From Bacteroidia bacterium (GTDB lineage: Bacteria; Bacteroidota; Bacteroidia; Bacteroidales; UBA932): DNA of 64,000 nt. A program made the position numbers and the translations under genes. Location of the stretch: assembly GCA_009929175.1 (NCBI GenBank), contig SABC01000004.1, positions 1 to 64,000 on the forward strand, in the 5' to 3' direction. Below the pieces are notes generated by a model. It searched no databases. It had not been told where the DNA came from and saw only the letters and a program-made list of their open reading frames with translations. Shown in pieces: positions 35,894 through 44,725 of this stretch. The first letter of the stretch is position 1. Every line of letters starts with the position of its first letter.

Positions 35894-38711
35894 AAACATA
35901 GTTATTAAAGGAGCAAGGCTCAATAATCTGAAAAATCTGGACATTGAGATTCCACGAGATAAGATGGTGGTGATCACGGGGATTTCGGGTTCGGGTAAGT
36001 CGACACTTGCTTTTGATACCATATTTGCCGAAGGTCAGAGGAGGTTTGTGGAGAGCCTTTCATCTTTTGCACGTCAGTTCCTGGGCAGGATGACAAAACC
36101 GGACGCCGATGAAATTTCGGGAATTCCTCCTGCAATAGCCATTGAGCAAAAGGTAAATACACGCAACCCACGTTCTACTGTTGGTTCTACTACTGAGATA
36201 TATGAGTATTTGCGGTTGCTCTATGCAAGGATAGGCAAAACAATTTCACCGGTTTCGGGAGAGGAGGTAAGAAAGGATTCGGTTGCAGATATAATCGGTT
36301 ATGCCCTCTCTTCTCCGGCAGAATCGGTAATTTTTATCTTGGCTCCAATCTCCTGGGATAAAGAAGATAAACGTACCGAGACACTGCTGGCACTCAGGGA
36401 AGATGGTTTTTCGCGTTTATGGTATGATGGTAAGATTGAAAAGATTGATGATTTCATGTCGGGTGGAACCTTTACGGATTTACCTCTCTATCTTTTGGTT
36501 GACAGGGTTGTCAATAATCATGATGAGGAGAACGAATCGCGATTGTACGACTCCGTAGGAACTGCTTTTGCAGTGGGCAGGGGCAGTGGAGCACAGAGGG
36601 AGTCTGTCACGGTTGTCATCAACAATGTCAATGGTTACACGACAAAAAGTTTTTCTGCCCTTTTTGAAAGGGACGGGATAATTTTTGAGGAGCCTGCAGA
36701 ATACTTGTTCAGTTACAACAACCCTTTGGGTGCGTGTCCAAGTTGCTCGGGATATGGTAAGGTGATAGGCATTGACGAGACCCTTGTGATACCAAACCCT
36801 AACCTTTCGGTTTATGAAGAGGCAGTTGCATGCTGGAAAGGTGAAGTAATGAACCATTATTACAACGAACTTATATCCTCATCCCATAAATTTGGGTTTC
36901 CAATACACAAACCATACAAGGATCTTAACCAAGAACAAAAAAGGGTCCTATGGAAAGGCAATGAGTTTTTCACGGGTATAGACGGTTTCTTCAAGTGGGT
37001 GGAGGAGAATAAATTCAAAATCCAGTACCGCTATATGCTGAGCCGCTACTCGGGAAAGACAACTTGTCCCGAATGTGAGGGGAAACGCTTGAGAAAGGAG
37101 GCTTTGTACGTAAAGGTCAATGGCAAGGATATAGCTGAGTTGATGGATATGAGTATAGAAAACCTTTACAGGTTTTTCATGGATTTTGCTCCAGATGGCC
37201 ACCAAGAGAGGGTTGCCGGACGCATCCTCAAAGAGATCCGTACCCGGTTATCATTGTTAGTCGATGTAGGTCTCCCATACCTGACCCTCAACCGACCCTC
37301 CAGGACACTGAGCGGAGGTGAAAGTCAAAGGATAAACCTTGTAAGTTCAATAGGGAGTAGTCTTGTCGGTTCGCTTTATATACTGGACGAACCCAGCATA
37401 GGACTCCACCCGAGGGATACAGCCCGCCTGATTGCTGTTTTGAAACAGCTGAGGGACCTTGGTAATACTGTTTTAATAGTGGAACACGACGAGGAGATCA
37501 TGAGGGCAGCCGACATGATCATAGATATAGGACCATTGGCCGGAAGCTATGGCGGAGAGGTTGTCTTTTCGGGGACTCCGGACGAGATGTACTCCCGGGA
37601 AAATGCGGGCAGAAGCCTGACCATCGATTACCTGAAAGGGAGCAAAACAATACCTCTGCCCGCTTACCGTCGGGAGTGCTCCGGGTTTATTGAGGTCAGA
37701 GGTGCGTCCGAAAACAATCTCAAGGATATTAATGTGAAGTTTCCTTTAAAAGTATTTACTGCAGTTACCGGGGTAAGCGGCTCTGGGAAATCTACCTTGG
37801 TTAGGGAAATACTGTATCCTGCCATAAACCGTATGATCAATCAGTTTGGAGAAAAACCAGGACTCCACAAAGAGTTGTCTGGCGATTTTTCCAAGATAAC
37901 CTCTGTTGAGTATGTGGACCAAAATCCGATAGGAAAATCCACAAGGTCCAATCCTGCAACCTATCTAAAGATATACGACGAAATCCGGAGGCTCTTCTCG
38001 GAGCAACCATATGCCAAGGCAAACAAATATGGTCACTCCCATTTCTCATTCAATATTGACGGGGGGAGGTGTCCTGAGTGCGAAGGGGAGGGGGTAATCA
38101 AGATAGAGATGCAGTTTATGGCCGATGTTAAAATGGTTTGTGAATCCTGCGGAGGCAAAAGGTTCAAACCCGATATCCTGGAGGTACGGTACAAAGGAAA
38201 GAATATCAACGATGTGCTCAATATGAGAGTAGACGAAGCAATCGAATTTTTCTCTGCCCAAAAAGAGGCTGCTGCAAAGAGGATTGCAGATAAATTACAA
38301 CCTTTGAAGGCTGTAGGGCTCTCATATGTGCAACTTGGACAAAGCAGCAGCACCCTTTCGGGGGGCGAGAGCCAGAGGGTAAAGCTCGCTTATTTCCTGG
38401 CAAAGGAGAGTAGTAACGACTCTATACTCTTTATCTTTGACGAACCTACGACCGGTCTCCATTTCCATGATATCAATAAGCTTATGGACTCCCTGAATGC
38501 CTTGATTTCAAAAGGACATACAGTGATTGTTGTGGAACACAACATGGATGTTGTCAAATGTGCTGACTGGGTAGTGGACCTGGGGCCTGAGGGTGGTGAA
38601 AAAGGGGGTGAGCTTTTGTTTGCCGGCAGACCGGAGGATTTATTGCGGACTGAAGAAAGTTACACAGCCAAAGCCTTGGCTCCCTATTTTGCAAAATCTT
38701 CTATCAGATGA
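35886..38711 (+). CDS. uvrA: Excinuclease ABC subunit A
   Basis: This 941-residue damage-recognition ATPase has two ABC modules: Walker [20 protein letters not shown] near residue 33 and [14 protein letters not shown] near 630. Two signature/Walker B sets are [13 protein letters not shown] and [12 protein letters not shown], then [13 protein letters not shown] and [11 protein letters not shown]. The zinc segment of the second module is present (CPECEGEG with CESCGGKR). In the first module only CPSCSGYG is seen; the upstream CPxC pair of typical UvrA is missing. I chose the ATG at 35886, which overlaps the rsh stop by 8 bases; a TTG at 35880 is also in frame. Its tail overlaps the convergent M28 gene by 28 bases. 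Confidence 0.97.
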   Translation: MSENIVIKGARLNNLKNLDIEIPRDKMVVITGISGSGKSTLAFDTIFAEGQRRFVESLSSFARQFLGRMTKPDADEISGIPPAIAIEQKVNTRNPRSTVGSTTEIYEYLRLLYARIGKTISPVSGEEVRKDSVADIIGYALSSPAESVIFILAPISWDKEDKRTETLLALREDGFSRLWYDGKIEKIDDFMSGGTFTDLPLYLLVDRVVNNHDEENESRLYDSVGTAFAVGRGSGAQRESVTVVINNVNGYTTKSFSALFERDGIIFEEPAEYLFSYNNPLGACPSCSGYGKVIGIDETLVIPNPNLSVYEEAVACWKGEVMNHYYNELISSSHKFGFPIHKPYKDLNQEQKRVLWKGNEFFTGIDGFFKWVEENKFKIQYRYMLSRYSGKTTCPECEGKRLRKEALYVKVNGKDIAELMDMSIENLYRFFMDFAPDGHQERVAGRILKEIRTRLSLLVDVGLPYLTLNRPSRTLSGGESQRINLVSSIGSSLVGSLYILDEPSIGLHPRDTARLIAVLKQLRDLGNTVLIVEHDEEIMRAADMIIDIGPLAGSYGGEVVFSGTPDEMYSRENAGRSLTIDYLKGSKTIPLPAYRRECSGFIEVRGASENNLKDINVKFPLKVFTAVTGVSGSGKSTLVREILYPAINRMINQFGEKPGLHKELSGDFSKITSVEYVDQNPIGKSTRSNPATYLKIYDEIRRLFSEQPYAKANKYGHSHFSFNIDGGRCPECEGEGVIKIEMQFMADVKMVCESCGGKRFKPDILEVRYKGKNINDVLNMRVDEAIEFFSAQKEAAAKRIADKLQPLKAVGLSYVQLGQSSSTLSGGESQRVKLAYFLAKESSNDSILFIFDEPTTGLHFHDINKLMDSLNALISKGHTVIVVEHNMDVVKCADWVVDLGPEGGEKGGELLFAGRPEDLLRTEESYTAKALAPYFAKSSIR

Positions 38712-39643
38712 TAGATGAGCTTTATCCTGTTGATGAATACGGGATAATTTATAAAATAGTGTTCATCGGTTGGTTTGTATGTGTGCATATGGATGCCCGA
38801 TGTAAACATGATAGAAGGAATCCCTTTTTGAGAGAGGTTGAACTGGTCCGATGTCTTAAAGAAAATTTCATAAAAAGCATTGCTTCCGTAAAACGTGTGG
38901 TCTATGTCCATTCCAAGGTTGTAGAAACCATTGTTTATGTTTAGCTTCCTTTTAATGTCACTCCTGATTCTTTTGTCTGCTACGTACAGGATATAGTTTT
39001 CGTTATTCCCGGGAGGGGCGAAGGTGCAACCCAACTGGTCCAGGTTGATATTCATTATTATATCCGAAACAGGGACTTTAAGGTGTTTTGCAAAATATTC
39101 CGAACCAGCAAGGCTGCTCTCTTTGGCATCGAAAAGGGCAAAAACAATATTAATCCTGGGCCCCTCCCTTTGCTGCCTCATGTTTGAAAACCACTCTGCA
39201 ATGGTAAGGAGTGCAGTTACGCCTGAGGCATTGTCATCGGCACCGTTGTAGATTCGACCGCCAAGTATCCCTAAGTGGTCATAATGGGCAGATATTATAA
39301 TGTATTTTGGCGAGTAGTAGATGGAGGGAAGTACCCCAACTACGTTTCGCCCTATGGTTTCTCCTCCCTGCACGGGAAAGCTTTGGGTGAAGGTGCTGCT
39401 GTAAAAAGGAATCATCCCAAGGGAAGAGAGTTTGTCCCTCAGGAAAGAAGAGACTATCATATTGCCAGGCGTGCCGGTAAGACGCCCCTTGGTCAGGTCA
39501 TCCGAAACAAAGGAGAGGGTGCTCTTGATTTTTTGTGTATCGGGGATGGCGACGTATCGTGCATTTTGACCGTCGCTTATGTTTGCCCTTGCAGGGGCTG
39601 CAGACATCAATAAAACAATCGCGGCGCAAATCGGTAAAAACAT
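38684..39643 (-). CDS. M28 family peptidase-like protein, secreted
   Basis: This 319-residue exported protein has a signal peptide ending near APARA. The M28 fold is clear: SAHYDHLG (zinc His), YNGADDNASGV (bridging Asp), INLDQLGC and a late His in GIHMHTYKPTDE. Where the family normally has two adjacent Glu (catalytic base, then zinc ligand), this protein reads FDAKESSLAGS: Lys then Glu. Either catalysis is altered or this is a lineage-specific variant. It could be an aminopeptidase or a glutaminyl cyclase relative. It diverges from mtgA with adjoining promoters and overlaps the uvrA tail. Confidence 0.82.
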   Translation of the reverse strand: MFLPICAAIVLLMSAAPARANISDGQNARYVAIPDTQKIKSTLSFVSDDLTKGRLTGTPGNMIVSSFLRDKLSSLGMIPFYSSTFTQSFPVQGGETIGRNVVGVLPSIYYSPKYIIISAHYDHLGILGGRIYNGADDNASGVTALLTIAEWFSNMRQQREGPRINIVFALFDAKESSLAGSEYFAKHLKVPVSDIIMNINLDQLGCTFAPPGNNENYILYVADKRIRSDIKRKLNINNGFYNLGMDIDHTFYGSNAFYEIFFKTSDQFNLSQKGIPSIMFTSGIHMHTYKPTDEHYFINYPVFINRIKLIYHLIEDFAK

Positions 39644-39654
39644 CTATATTTTTT

Positions 39655-39662
39655 TATATTTG
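39655..39662 (+). promoter_or_regulatory. -7 promoter element of mtgA
   Basis: TATATTTG matches TAnnTTTG and lies 27 bases before the mtgA ATG. It is one base away from the opposing element of the M28 gene. Confidence 0.5.
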
Positions 39663-39663
39663 C

Positions 39664-39671
39664 CAAAAATA
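39664..39671 (-). promoter_or_regulatory. -7 promoter element of the M28 gene
   Basis: The minus strand reads TATTTTTG, matching TAnnTTTG, 20 bases before the M28 start. Confidence 0.5.
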
Positions 39672-39689
39672 GTGGTTTTCGTAACAATA

Positions 39690-40400
39690 ATGAAAAAGAA
39701 AAAAAGTTTTTTAAAATACATAAAAATCCTCTTAATATACATACCACTTGCTTTCGTACTGGTATCTATCTTTTGGATTACACTACACAAGTGGGTCCCT
39801 GTATATGTTACTCCTCTGATGGTCAAGCGTTCTGTCGAATTTGCCGGAGATGATTCCTTTAAAACCAAAAAGAAATGGGTCTCTTTGGATGAAATCTCCA
39901 AATCCATGGTTATGGCAGTTATCGCTTCGGAAGATAACCGTTTTGACCAACATAACGGTTTTGACTGGATTGAGATTGACAAAGCATTAGAGGCGGGCAA
40001 AAAGGGCAAACGGCTCAGAGGAGCCAGCACCATTACTCAGCAGACAGCAAAGAATGTATTTCTCCTCCCTTCCCGATCCTGGATCCGCAAGGGACTGGAG
40101 GCATGGTTCACCTTGGGGGTGGAGCTTATTTGGGGAAAGGAGAGGATTATGGAAGTTTACCTTAATGTTGCCGAAATGGGAAAAGGTGTTTATGGAGCCG
40201 AAGCTGCAGCAAGGCATCATTTTGGCAAGAGTGCCAAAAGGCTGACAGCCCATGAAAGTGCCCTGATTGCGGCTACCCTGCCCAATCCTTTAAAAAGAAG
40301 TGCTTCCAGGCCTGGTCCTTACGTGCAGTCCAGGGCTGTACAGATATTGGCCCTCATGTACAAAGTACCCCGCCCGGATTGGCTGGATAAATTAAAGTAG
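39690..40400 (+). CDS. mtgA: Monofunctional peptidoglycan glycosyltransferase
   Basis: This 236-residue GT51 enzyme polymerises lipid II into glycan strands. An N-terminal basic stretch and one membrane helix (about residues 10-32) anchor it. The GT51 motifs are present in order: AVIASEDNRFDQHNGFDW (catalytic Glu near 75), RGASTITQQTAKNVFL, ERIMEVYLNVAEMGKGVYGAEAAARHHFGK, and SALIAATLPNPLKRSAS. No penicillin-binding domain follows. I chose the ATG at 39690; the frame stays open upstream to 39579, but that part overlaps the divergent M28 gene and its promoter. The TPR gene follows after 18 bases. Confidence 0.96.
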   Translation: MKKKKSFLKYIKILLIYIPLAFVLVSIFWITLHKWVPVYVTPLMVKRSVEFAGDDSFKTKKKWVSLDEISKSMVMAVIASEDNRFDQHNGFDWIEIDKALEAGKKGKRLRGASTITQQTAKNVFLLPSRSWIRKGLEAWFTLGVELIWGKERIMEVYLNVAEMGKGVYGAEAAARHHFGKSAKRLTAHESALIAATLPNPLKRSASRPGPYVQSRAVQILALMYKVPRPDWLDKLK

Positions 40401-40418
40401 ATTAATAATTTAAGGAAT

Positions 40419-42425
40419 ATGTTTTTTATTGCTAAAGGTAAAAGGTTTTTGACCCTTATGCTGCTCATTTTTGTGTGGAGTGCGTTGGTTGGTCAGTATG
40501 ATAAGGAGCAGTTTTTTTTAAGGGGGAGACAAGCCCTGATAGATGGCAAATATGCTCAGGCCATAGAGCACTTCAACCTTTTGGCAAGGATTGACACAAC
40601 TCTCCACGAGGCCTTTTTTTTCCGGGGTATAGCAAAGTATAACCTTGGGGATTTTTACGGAGCACAAACAGATTTTGACCGGACAATCTCCCTGAACCCC
40701 CTATATACCTTGGCATACCACTACAGGGCAATCACCCACAGCAGGATTGGTAAATACGATCTGGCCCTCAAAGACCTTGAGGAGGCGGTGGATTTGCGTC
40801 CTGGTTATACAGGCCTGTACTTCAGCCGGGGGGTAACCTATTTTTTATCGCAGCAGTTCGAATTGGCTGTGGAGGATTTTACCAGGTTTTTGCGCAGGGA
40901 GCCCAAAGAGGCTGATGCATACCTGAACCGTGGTGCCAGCTATCTCTTCCTGGGTGACACCCTAAAGGCAATAGATGATTACAATACAGCAATTTCCCTC
41001 AACCGTACAGAGCCGGAAGGATACGTCCGACGTTCCAGGATATATATAATGCAGGAGAAGTACGATTTGGCAATCGATGACTTGAACAATGCAATCAAGC
41101 TTGATTCTACCAACACTTTTGCAATTTTCAACAGGGCTTTGGTACGTTATGACCAAAAAGAGATAAACGGAGCACTTGAGGATCTGGAAACAGTGCTTAA
41201 GCTTGATCCGGGAAATGCCCTTACTTTGTACAACAGGGCTTTGATCCGCTCCCAGATAGGTGACTACAACAATGCTATAGATGATTACGACAGGGTTATC
41301 TCCATCAATCCCAACAATGTGCTTGCTTACTACAACCGGGCTGCTGTCTTTATCCAGCTTGGCAGGTACAGGGATGCCATGGATGATTATTCCCAGGCCA
41401 TCAACCTCTATCCGGATTTTGCAAACGCATATCTCAACAGATCATATGTAAAAAACCAGCTGGGACAATTCAACTCTGCAAGGGCCGACTACCAGACAGC
41501 ACAAGAGAAGGTGAGGGAATACCGTACCCGTAAATCGGATTCGACTGACTTTTCTTTGCTCTCGGATACAACCCGCAAGTTCGACAATCTGCTGGCTCTG
41601 GATGCTGATTTTGCCAAAAGGGACTTTAACAACGAGTTGTTACAATACAGAGATGTTGATATTAGGCTCAAACCTCTATACAAGTTCAGACCTGCAATGG
41701 AGCAGTCTCAATACCTTGCTCTTGACAAAAGGTTCCGGGATTCCTCAATAGACAATTTTGTAAGTGAATTTGACTTTCCCGTTGAGTTGAGTTCAGCCGG
41801 TTACAGTTTGCCGGCAGAGGTTGCACGAGTATATCTCAAAAGTGCCGACTCTTTACTGCATCACGGTAAGGATGCAAAAACCCTGTTTTCCAAGGCCATC
41901 CTGGAGACCGGCAACAAACAGTTCAACACAGCACTGGAGTGCTACAACCAGGCCATCTCCATCGAACCTGACCAGACATTCTTTTACATAAACAGAGGAG
42001 CTCTCCAATCCGAAATGATTGATTTCATCTCGTCAATTGAGAGCAATGTGCAGGTACTTACCCTGGACAACACTGGAGCAACCAGGGCAAAAGTCAGGGA
42101 TAACCAGACCCAAAATTACGACTACACAGCTGCTATACACGACATGAAACGTGCTGCAGGCCTTTCTCCCGGGATTCCATTCATTTTCTACAACCTGGGT
42201 AACCTGTACTGTCTATCTAATGACCTGCCTGAGGCGATTGTGCAATATTCTAAGGCCATTGAGTTGCACCCAAACCTTGCTGAGGCCTATTACAACAGGG
42301 GTTTGGTGCACATTTACCTTAGGGATAGTGAAAAGGGATGCCTGGATATGAGTAAGGCCGGGGAGTTGGGAATAGAAGATGCCTACAGTGTCATAAAGAA
42401 GTACTGTATAAAAGAGAATGATTAG
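40419..42425 (+). CDS. Large tetratricopeptide repeat protein, exported
   Basis: This 668-residue protein has a hydrophobic N-terminal signal (about residues 8-27). About ten consecutive 34-residue TPR units span residues 30-370, with repeated patterns such as AYYNRAAVFIQLGRYRDAMDD and ending near NRSYVKNQLGQFNSARAD. A non-repeat region of about 120 residues (375-495) is followed by three or four more TPRs (about 500-655, EAYYNRGLVHIYLRDSEKG). TPRs are protein-binding scaffolds. Location after mtgA suggests a periplasmic or envelope role, but no partner can be named. Confidence 0.85.
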   Translation: MFFIAKGKRFLTLMLLIFVWSALVGQYDKEQFFLRGRQALIDGKYAQAIEHFNLLARIDTTLHEAFFFRGIAKYNLGDFYGAQTDFDRTISLNPLYTLAYHYRAITHSRIGKYDLALKDLEEAVDLRPGYTGLYFSRGVTYFLSQQFELAVEDFTRFLRREPKEADAYLNRGASYLFLGDTLKAIDDYNTAISLNRTEPEGYVRRSRIYIMQEKYDLAIDDLNNAIKLDSTNTFAIFNRALVRYDQKEINGALEDLETVLKLDPGNALTLYNRALIRSQIGDYNNAIDDYDRVISINPNNVLAYYNRAAVFIQLGRYRDAMDDYSQAINLYPDFANAYLNRSYVKNQLGQFNSARADYQTAQEKVREYRTRKSDSTDFSLLSDTTRKFDNLLALDADFAKRDFNNELLQYRDVDIRLKPLYKFRPAMEQSQYLALDKRFRDSSIDNFVSEFDFPVELSSAGYSLPAEVARVYLKSADSLLHHGKDAKTLFSKAILETGNKQFNTALECYNQAISIEPDQTFFYINRGALQSEMIDFISSIESNVQVLTLDNTGATRAKVRDNQTQNYDYTAAIHDMKRAAGLSPGIPFIFYNLGNLYCLSNDLPEAIVQYSKAIELHPNLAEAYYNRGLVHIYLRDSEKGCLDMSKAGELGIEDAYSVIKKYCIKEND

Positions 42426-42440
42426 GGTAAATAAACCCTG

Positions 42441-42839
42441 CTATTTCCTGAGCCTGGAAGTTGACCTTACCATGGCTTCGTCCCTGGCAATGTATCTGAG
42501 TGCTGTAAATACAAGTATTGCAGAAACAACCGGGAAAACAGCACTGATTGTAAATGCGCTTCCCTCTGGCCTGGATATGAACATCCAAAGGATGAAGCCT
42601 TGTAATCCCAATAATATCAATGAATTAAGTGTGCACATGCGAATCTGTACCATCCTGTGTCTATAGAGGAAAATTGTAAAAAAGGAGATCAGGAAGGTGA
42701 CGACGATCATGATCATCAGGGTTATTATGTCGGTGTACTTCACACTCTCGTTCACGGAGAAAGCCATTCTTGAAAACAACATTGAAAATTGCAGCCCGGA
42801 TGCTGCCAGCAAGAAGAGAGTCTGTATTCTTTGTATCAT
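42441..42839 (-). CDS. DUF4293 membrane protein
   Basis: This 132-residue protein has four predicted membrane helices. It begins MIQRIQTLFLLAASGLQFSM, the conserved opening of DUF4293, and ends with ALRYIARDEAMVRSTSRLRK. The family is small and confined mainly to Bacteroidota, with unknown function. It diverges from the nucleoside phosphorylase gene and converges with the TPR gene, 15 bases apart. Confidence 0.85.
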   Translation of the reverse strand: MIQRIQTLFLLAASGLQFSMLFSRMAFSVNESVKYTDIITLMIMIVVTFLISFFTIFLYRHRMVQIRMCTLNSLILLGLQGFILWMFISRPEGSAFTISAVFPVVSAILVFTALRYIARDEAMVRSTSRLRK

Positions 42840-42858
42840 ATATGGATTGATTTTTGCA

Positions 42859-42866
42859 CAAAAGTA
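42859..42866 (-). promoter_or_regulatory. -7 promoter element of the DUF4293 gene
   Basis: The minus strand reads TACTTTTG, matching TAnnTTTG, 19 bases before the start. Confidence 0.45.
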
Positions 42867-42879
42867 TAAAACAAATGGC

Positions 42880-42887
42880 TATTTTTG
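42880..42887 (+). promoter_or_regulatory. -7 promoter element of the nucleoside phosphorylase unit
   Basis: TATTTTTG matches TAnnTTTG, 19 bases before the chosen ATG at 42907. TTTG at 42853-42856 is 23 bases upstream, slightly far for a -33 element. Confidence 0.5.
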
Positions 42888-42906
42888 TAATTTAAAGGCA
42901 GATTAT

Positions 42907-43773
42907 ATGAATGCAATAGCATCTTCTGAATTAATAATAAACAGTGACGGTTCGGTTTTCCACCTGCATATGACACCATCCCAATTGGCTGACAGGGTTG
43001 TTCTGGTGGGGGATCCTGGAAGGGTAGCGCTCGTCTCCTCTTTTTTTGAATCCATAGAGTGTCAAAATGCCTCGAGGGAATTTGTCTCTGCGACAGGATC
43101 CTTCAAAGGCAAAAGGATAACAGTGCTCTCGACAGGGATAGGTACCGACAATATTGACATTGTTCTCAACGAACTGGATGCCCTGGCCAATATTGATTTT
43201 GAAACCCGTACTCCTCGCAGCGAACATAAGAGGTTAAGAATACTAAGGATAGGGACCTCGGGCGCAATCCAGCCGGATATACCACTGGGCTCTTTTGTCC
43301 TCTCCCATATTTCCGTGGGTTGTGACGGGTTGCTGAATTGGTATGCCGGTCGTGAAAAGGTCACAATAAAAGAGATGGAGGTTTCTTTTATGAAACACAC
43401 AGGCTGGTTGCCTCAGTTGCCATGGCCCTATTTTGCCTCGGCAAGTCCGGGACTGATCGATAATTTCAAGGATTTCACAATACCAGGCGTGACCATTTCG
43501 GCATCGGGGTTCTATGCTCCCCAGGGAAGGGTTTTGAGACTTCCGCTCTCTATGCCGGACATGATGGAAAAGTTTGAGTCCTTTAAATACGGGGATTACA
43601 GGATAACCAATTTTGAGATGGAGGGGTCTGCTATTGCAGGACTTTCTGCCCATCTGGGTCATGACGCTGCTACTGTTTGCTGCATCATTGCAAACCGGCA
43701 CTTGCACGAAAGCCAACCTGATTACAAACCGTTTGTCAAAAGATTGATAGAACTATCACTAGAAAGGATATGA
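42907..43773 (+). CDS. Nucleoside phosphorylase (uridine phosphorylase-like)
   Basis: This 288-residue PNP/UDP family enzyme cleaves nucleosides with phosphate to base and ribose 1-phosphate. The phosphate-site GDPGRV (about residues 35-40), STGIGTDNIDIVLNEL (about 77-92), RIGTSGAIQPDIPLGS (about 114-129) and the base/ribose motif NFEMEGSAIAGL (about 236-247) all fit the uridine phosphorylase branch, but the base preference is inferred. I chose the ATG at 42907, just after the promoter; the open frame upstream to 42697 overlaps the divergent gene. It overlaps the next gene by 4 bases (ATGA). Confidence 0.9.
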   Translation: MNAIASSELIINSDGSVFHLHMTPSQLADRVVLVGDPGRVALVSSFFESIECQNASREFVSATGSFKGKRITVLSTGIGTDNIDIVLNELDALANIDFETRTPRSEHKRLRILRIGTSGAIQPDIPLGSFVLSHISVGCDGLLNWYAGREKVTIKEMEVSFMKHTGWLPQLPWPYFASASPGLIDNFKDFTIPGVTISASGFYAPQGRVLRLPLSMPDMMEKFESFKYGDYRITNFEMEGSAIAGLSAHLGHDAATVCCIIANRHLHESQPDYKPFVKRLIELSLERI

Positions 43774-44624
43774 GACCGGACTCAGAGCTATTATCACTGA
43801 TTTACCTGATGGAAGATCCCGATCCAGTGATTCGTGATGCTGTGAGGGAAAGGCTGGTTGAGAGAGGGGAAGATGCTGTGGAACAGATTGAAAGATTTGT
43901 TCTGCCTCAAATGGAGGAGGAGCGAAAGGAGAAGTATTTTCTTTTGCTTGATGAGATCAGGGCTGATATTGCAATTGATCAACTATCTCTTCTGTTGAAA
44001 GACCCCCAGCCAAAGCTGGATAAAGCACTCTACCTGATTACCCGGGTTGCAGACACCTCTGCAGTGGAGATCATCTATTTCAGTACCCTGGAGAACCTTA
44101 TGGATGAGATATCGCTCGAAATATCTGAGGATAAAACACCGGTGGAAAACATCGGGATTTTCAATTTCCTGTTTTTCAAAAGATTTGGTTTCAGGCATAC
44201 CGACACCAAAATGCAAAGGCCCGAGGCTGCTTTGCTGGACAGGGTATTGCTTTCCAGGGGAGGCAATCCTGTCACAGTTACCCTTGCTTTTTTCCTGCTT
44301 GCCGGGTTGACAGGTCTGCCCGTGTATCCGTTATGTTTTCCCGGAGGTTTTGTTCCCGTCTACCTGGACCAACAGGGGAACATTCTTTTTTATTTGAACA
44401 TTTTCAAGCAAGGGACAATTTTTGCCGAAGATACCCTAAGGCAGTTTTTTGAAGAGATAGGCATGACATATAATCCCGAAAATCTCAGGATAGAAGAGGA
44501 GAGGGCGTTATTGTCAATATATGCCGAACTTCTCTCGTTTGTGTATAAAAACAACGGTGACGAAGTTGTGGGGCGCAGGATTGACAGGGTCATAGAGCTC
44601 TTGGGAGGGAGGAGGTATTTGTAA
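43770..44624 (+). CDS. Transglutaminase-like / SirB1-type protein
   Basis: This 284-residue protein has a helical N-terminal part (about residues 1-120) and a core typical of the SirB1/UPF0162 transglutaminase-like group: NIGIFNFLFFKRFGF, then LLDRVLLSRGGNPVTVTLAFFLLAGLTGLPVYPLCFPGGFVPVYL (about 152-196). The catalytic Cys of true transglutaminases is not at the expected place, as in other members of this group. Cellular function is unknown. Its start overlaps the phosphorylase stop, so the two are translated together. The next 101 bases hold no gene. Confidence 0.78.
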   Translation: MRPDSELLSLIYLMEDPDPVIRDAVRERLVERGEDAVEQIERFVLPQMEEERKEKYFLLLDEIRADIAIDQLSLLLKDPQPKLDKALYLITRVADTSAVEIIYFSTLENLMDEISLEISEDKTPVENIGIFNFLFFKRFGFRHTDTKMQRPEAALLDRVLLSRGGNPVTVTLAFFLLAGLTGLPVYPLCFPGGFVPVYLDQQGNILFYLNIFKQGTIFAEDTLRQFFEEIGMTYNPENLRIEEERALLSIYAELLSFVYKNNGDEVVGRRIDRVIELLGGRRYL

Positions 44625-44725
44625 AAAAAAACCTCTATAATCCCGGAAGATCACAGAGGTCAGAAGTTAAGTAATAGGTTAAGTAATGACTAACAGTAGA
44701 CAAATATAATAATATTTTTTAATTA

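Noticed and set aside
44633-44661. Hairpin ACCTCT/AGAGGT after the transglutaminase-like gene
   Set aside because: The T run lies on the minus-strand side, where no gene ends, so it cannot be the terminator of the plus-strand gene.
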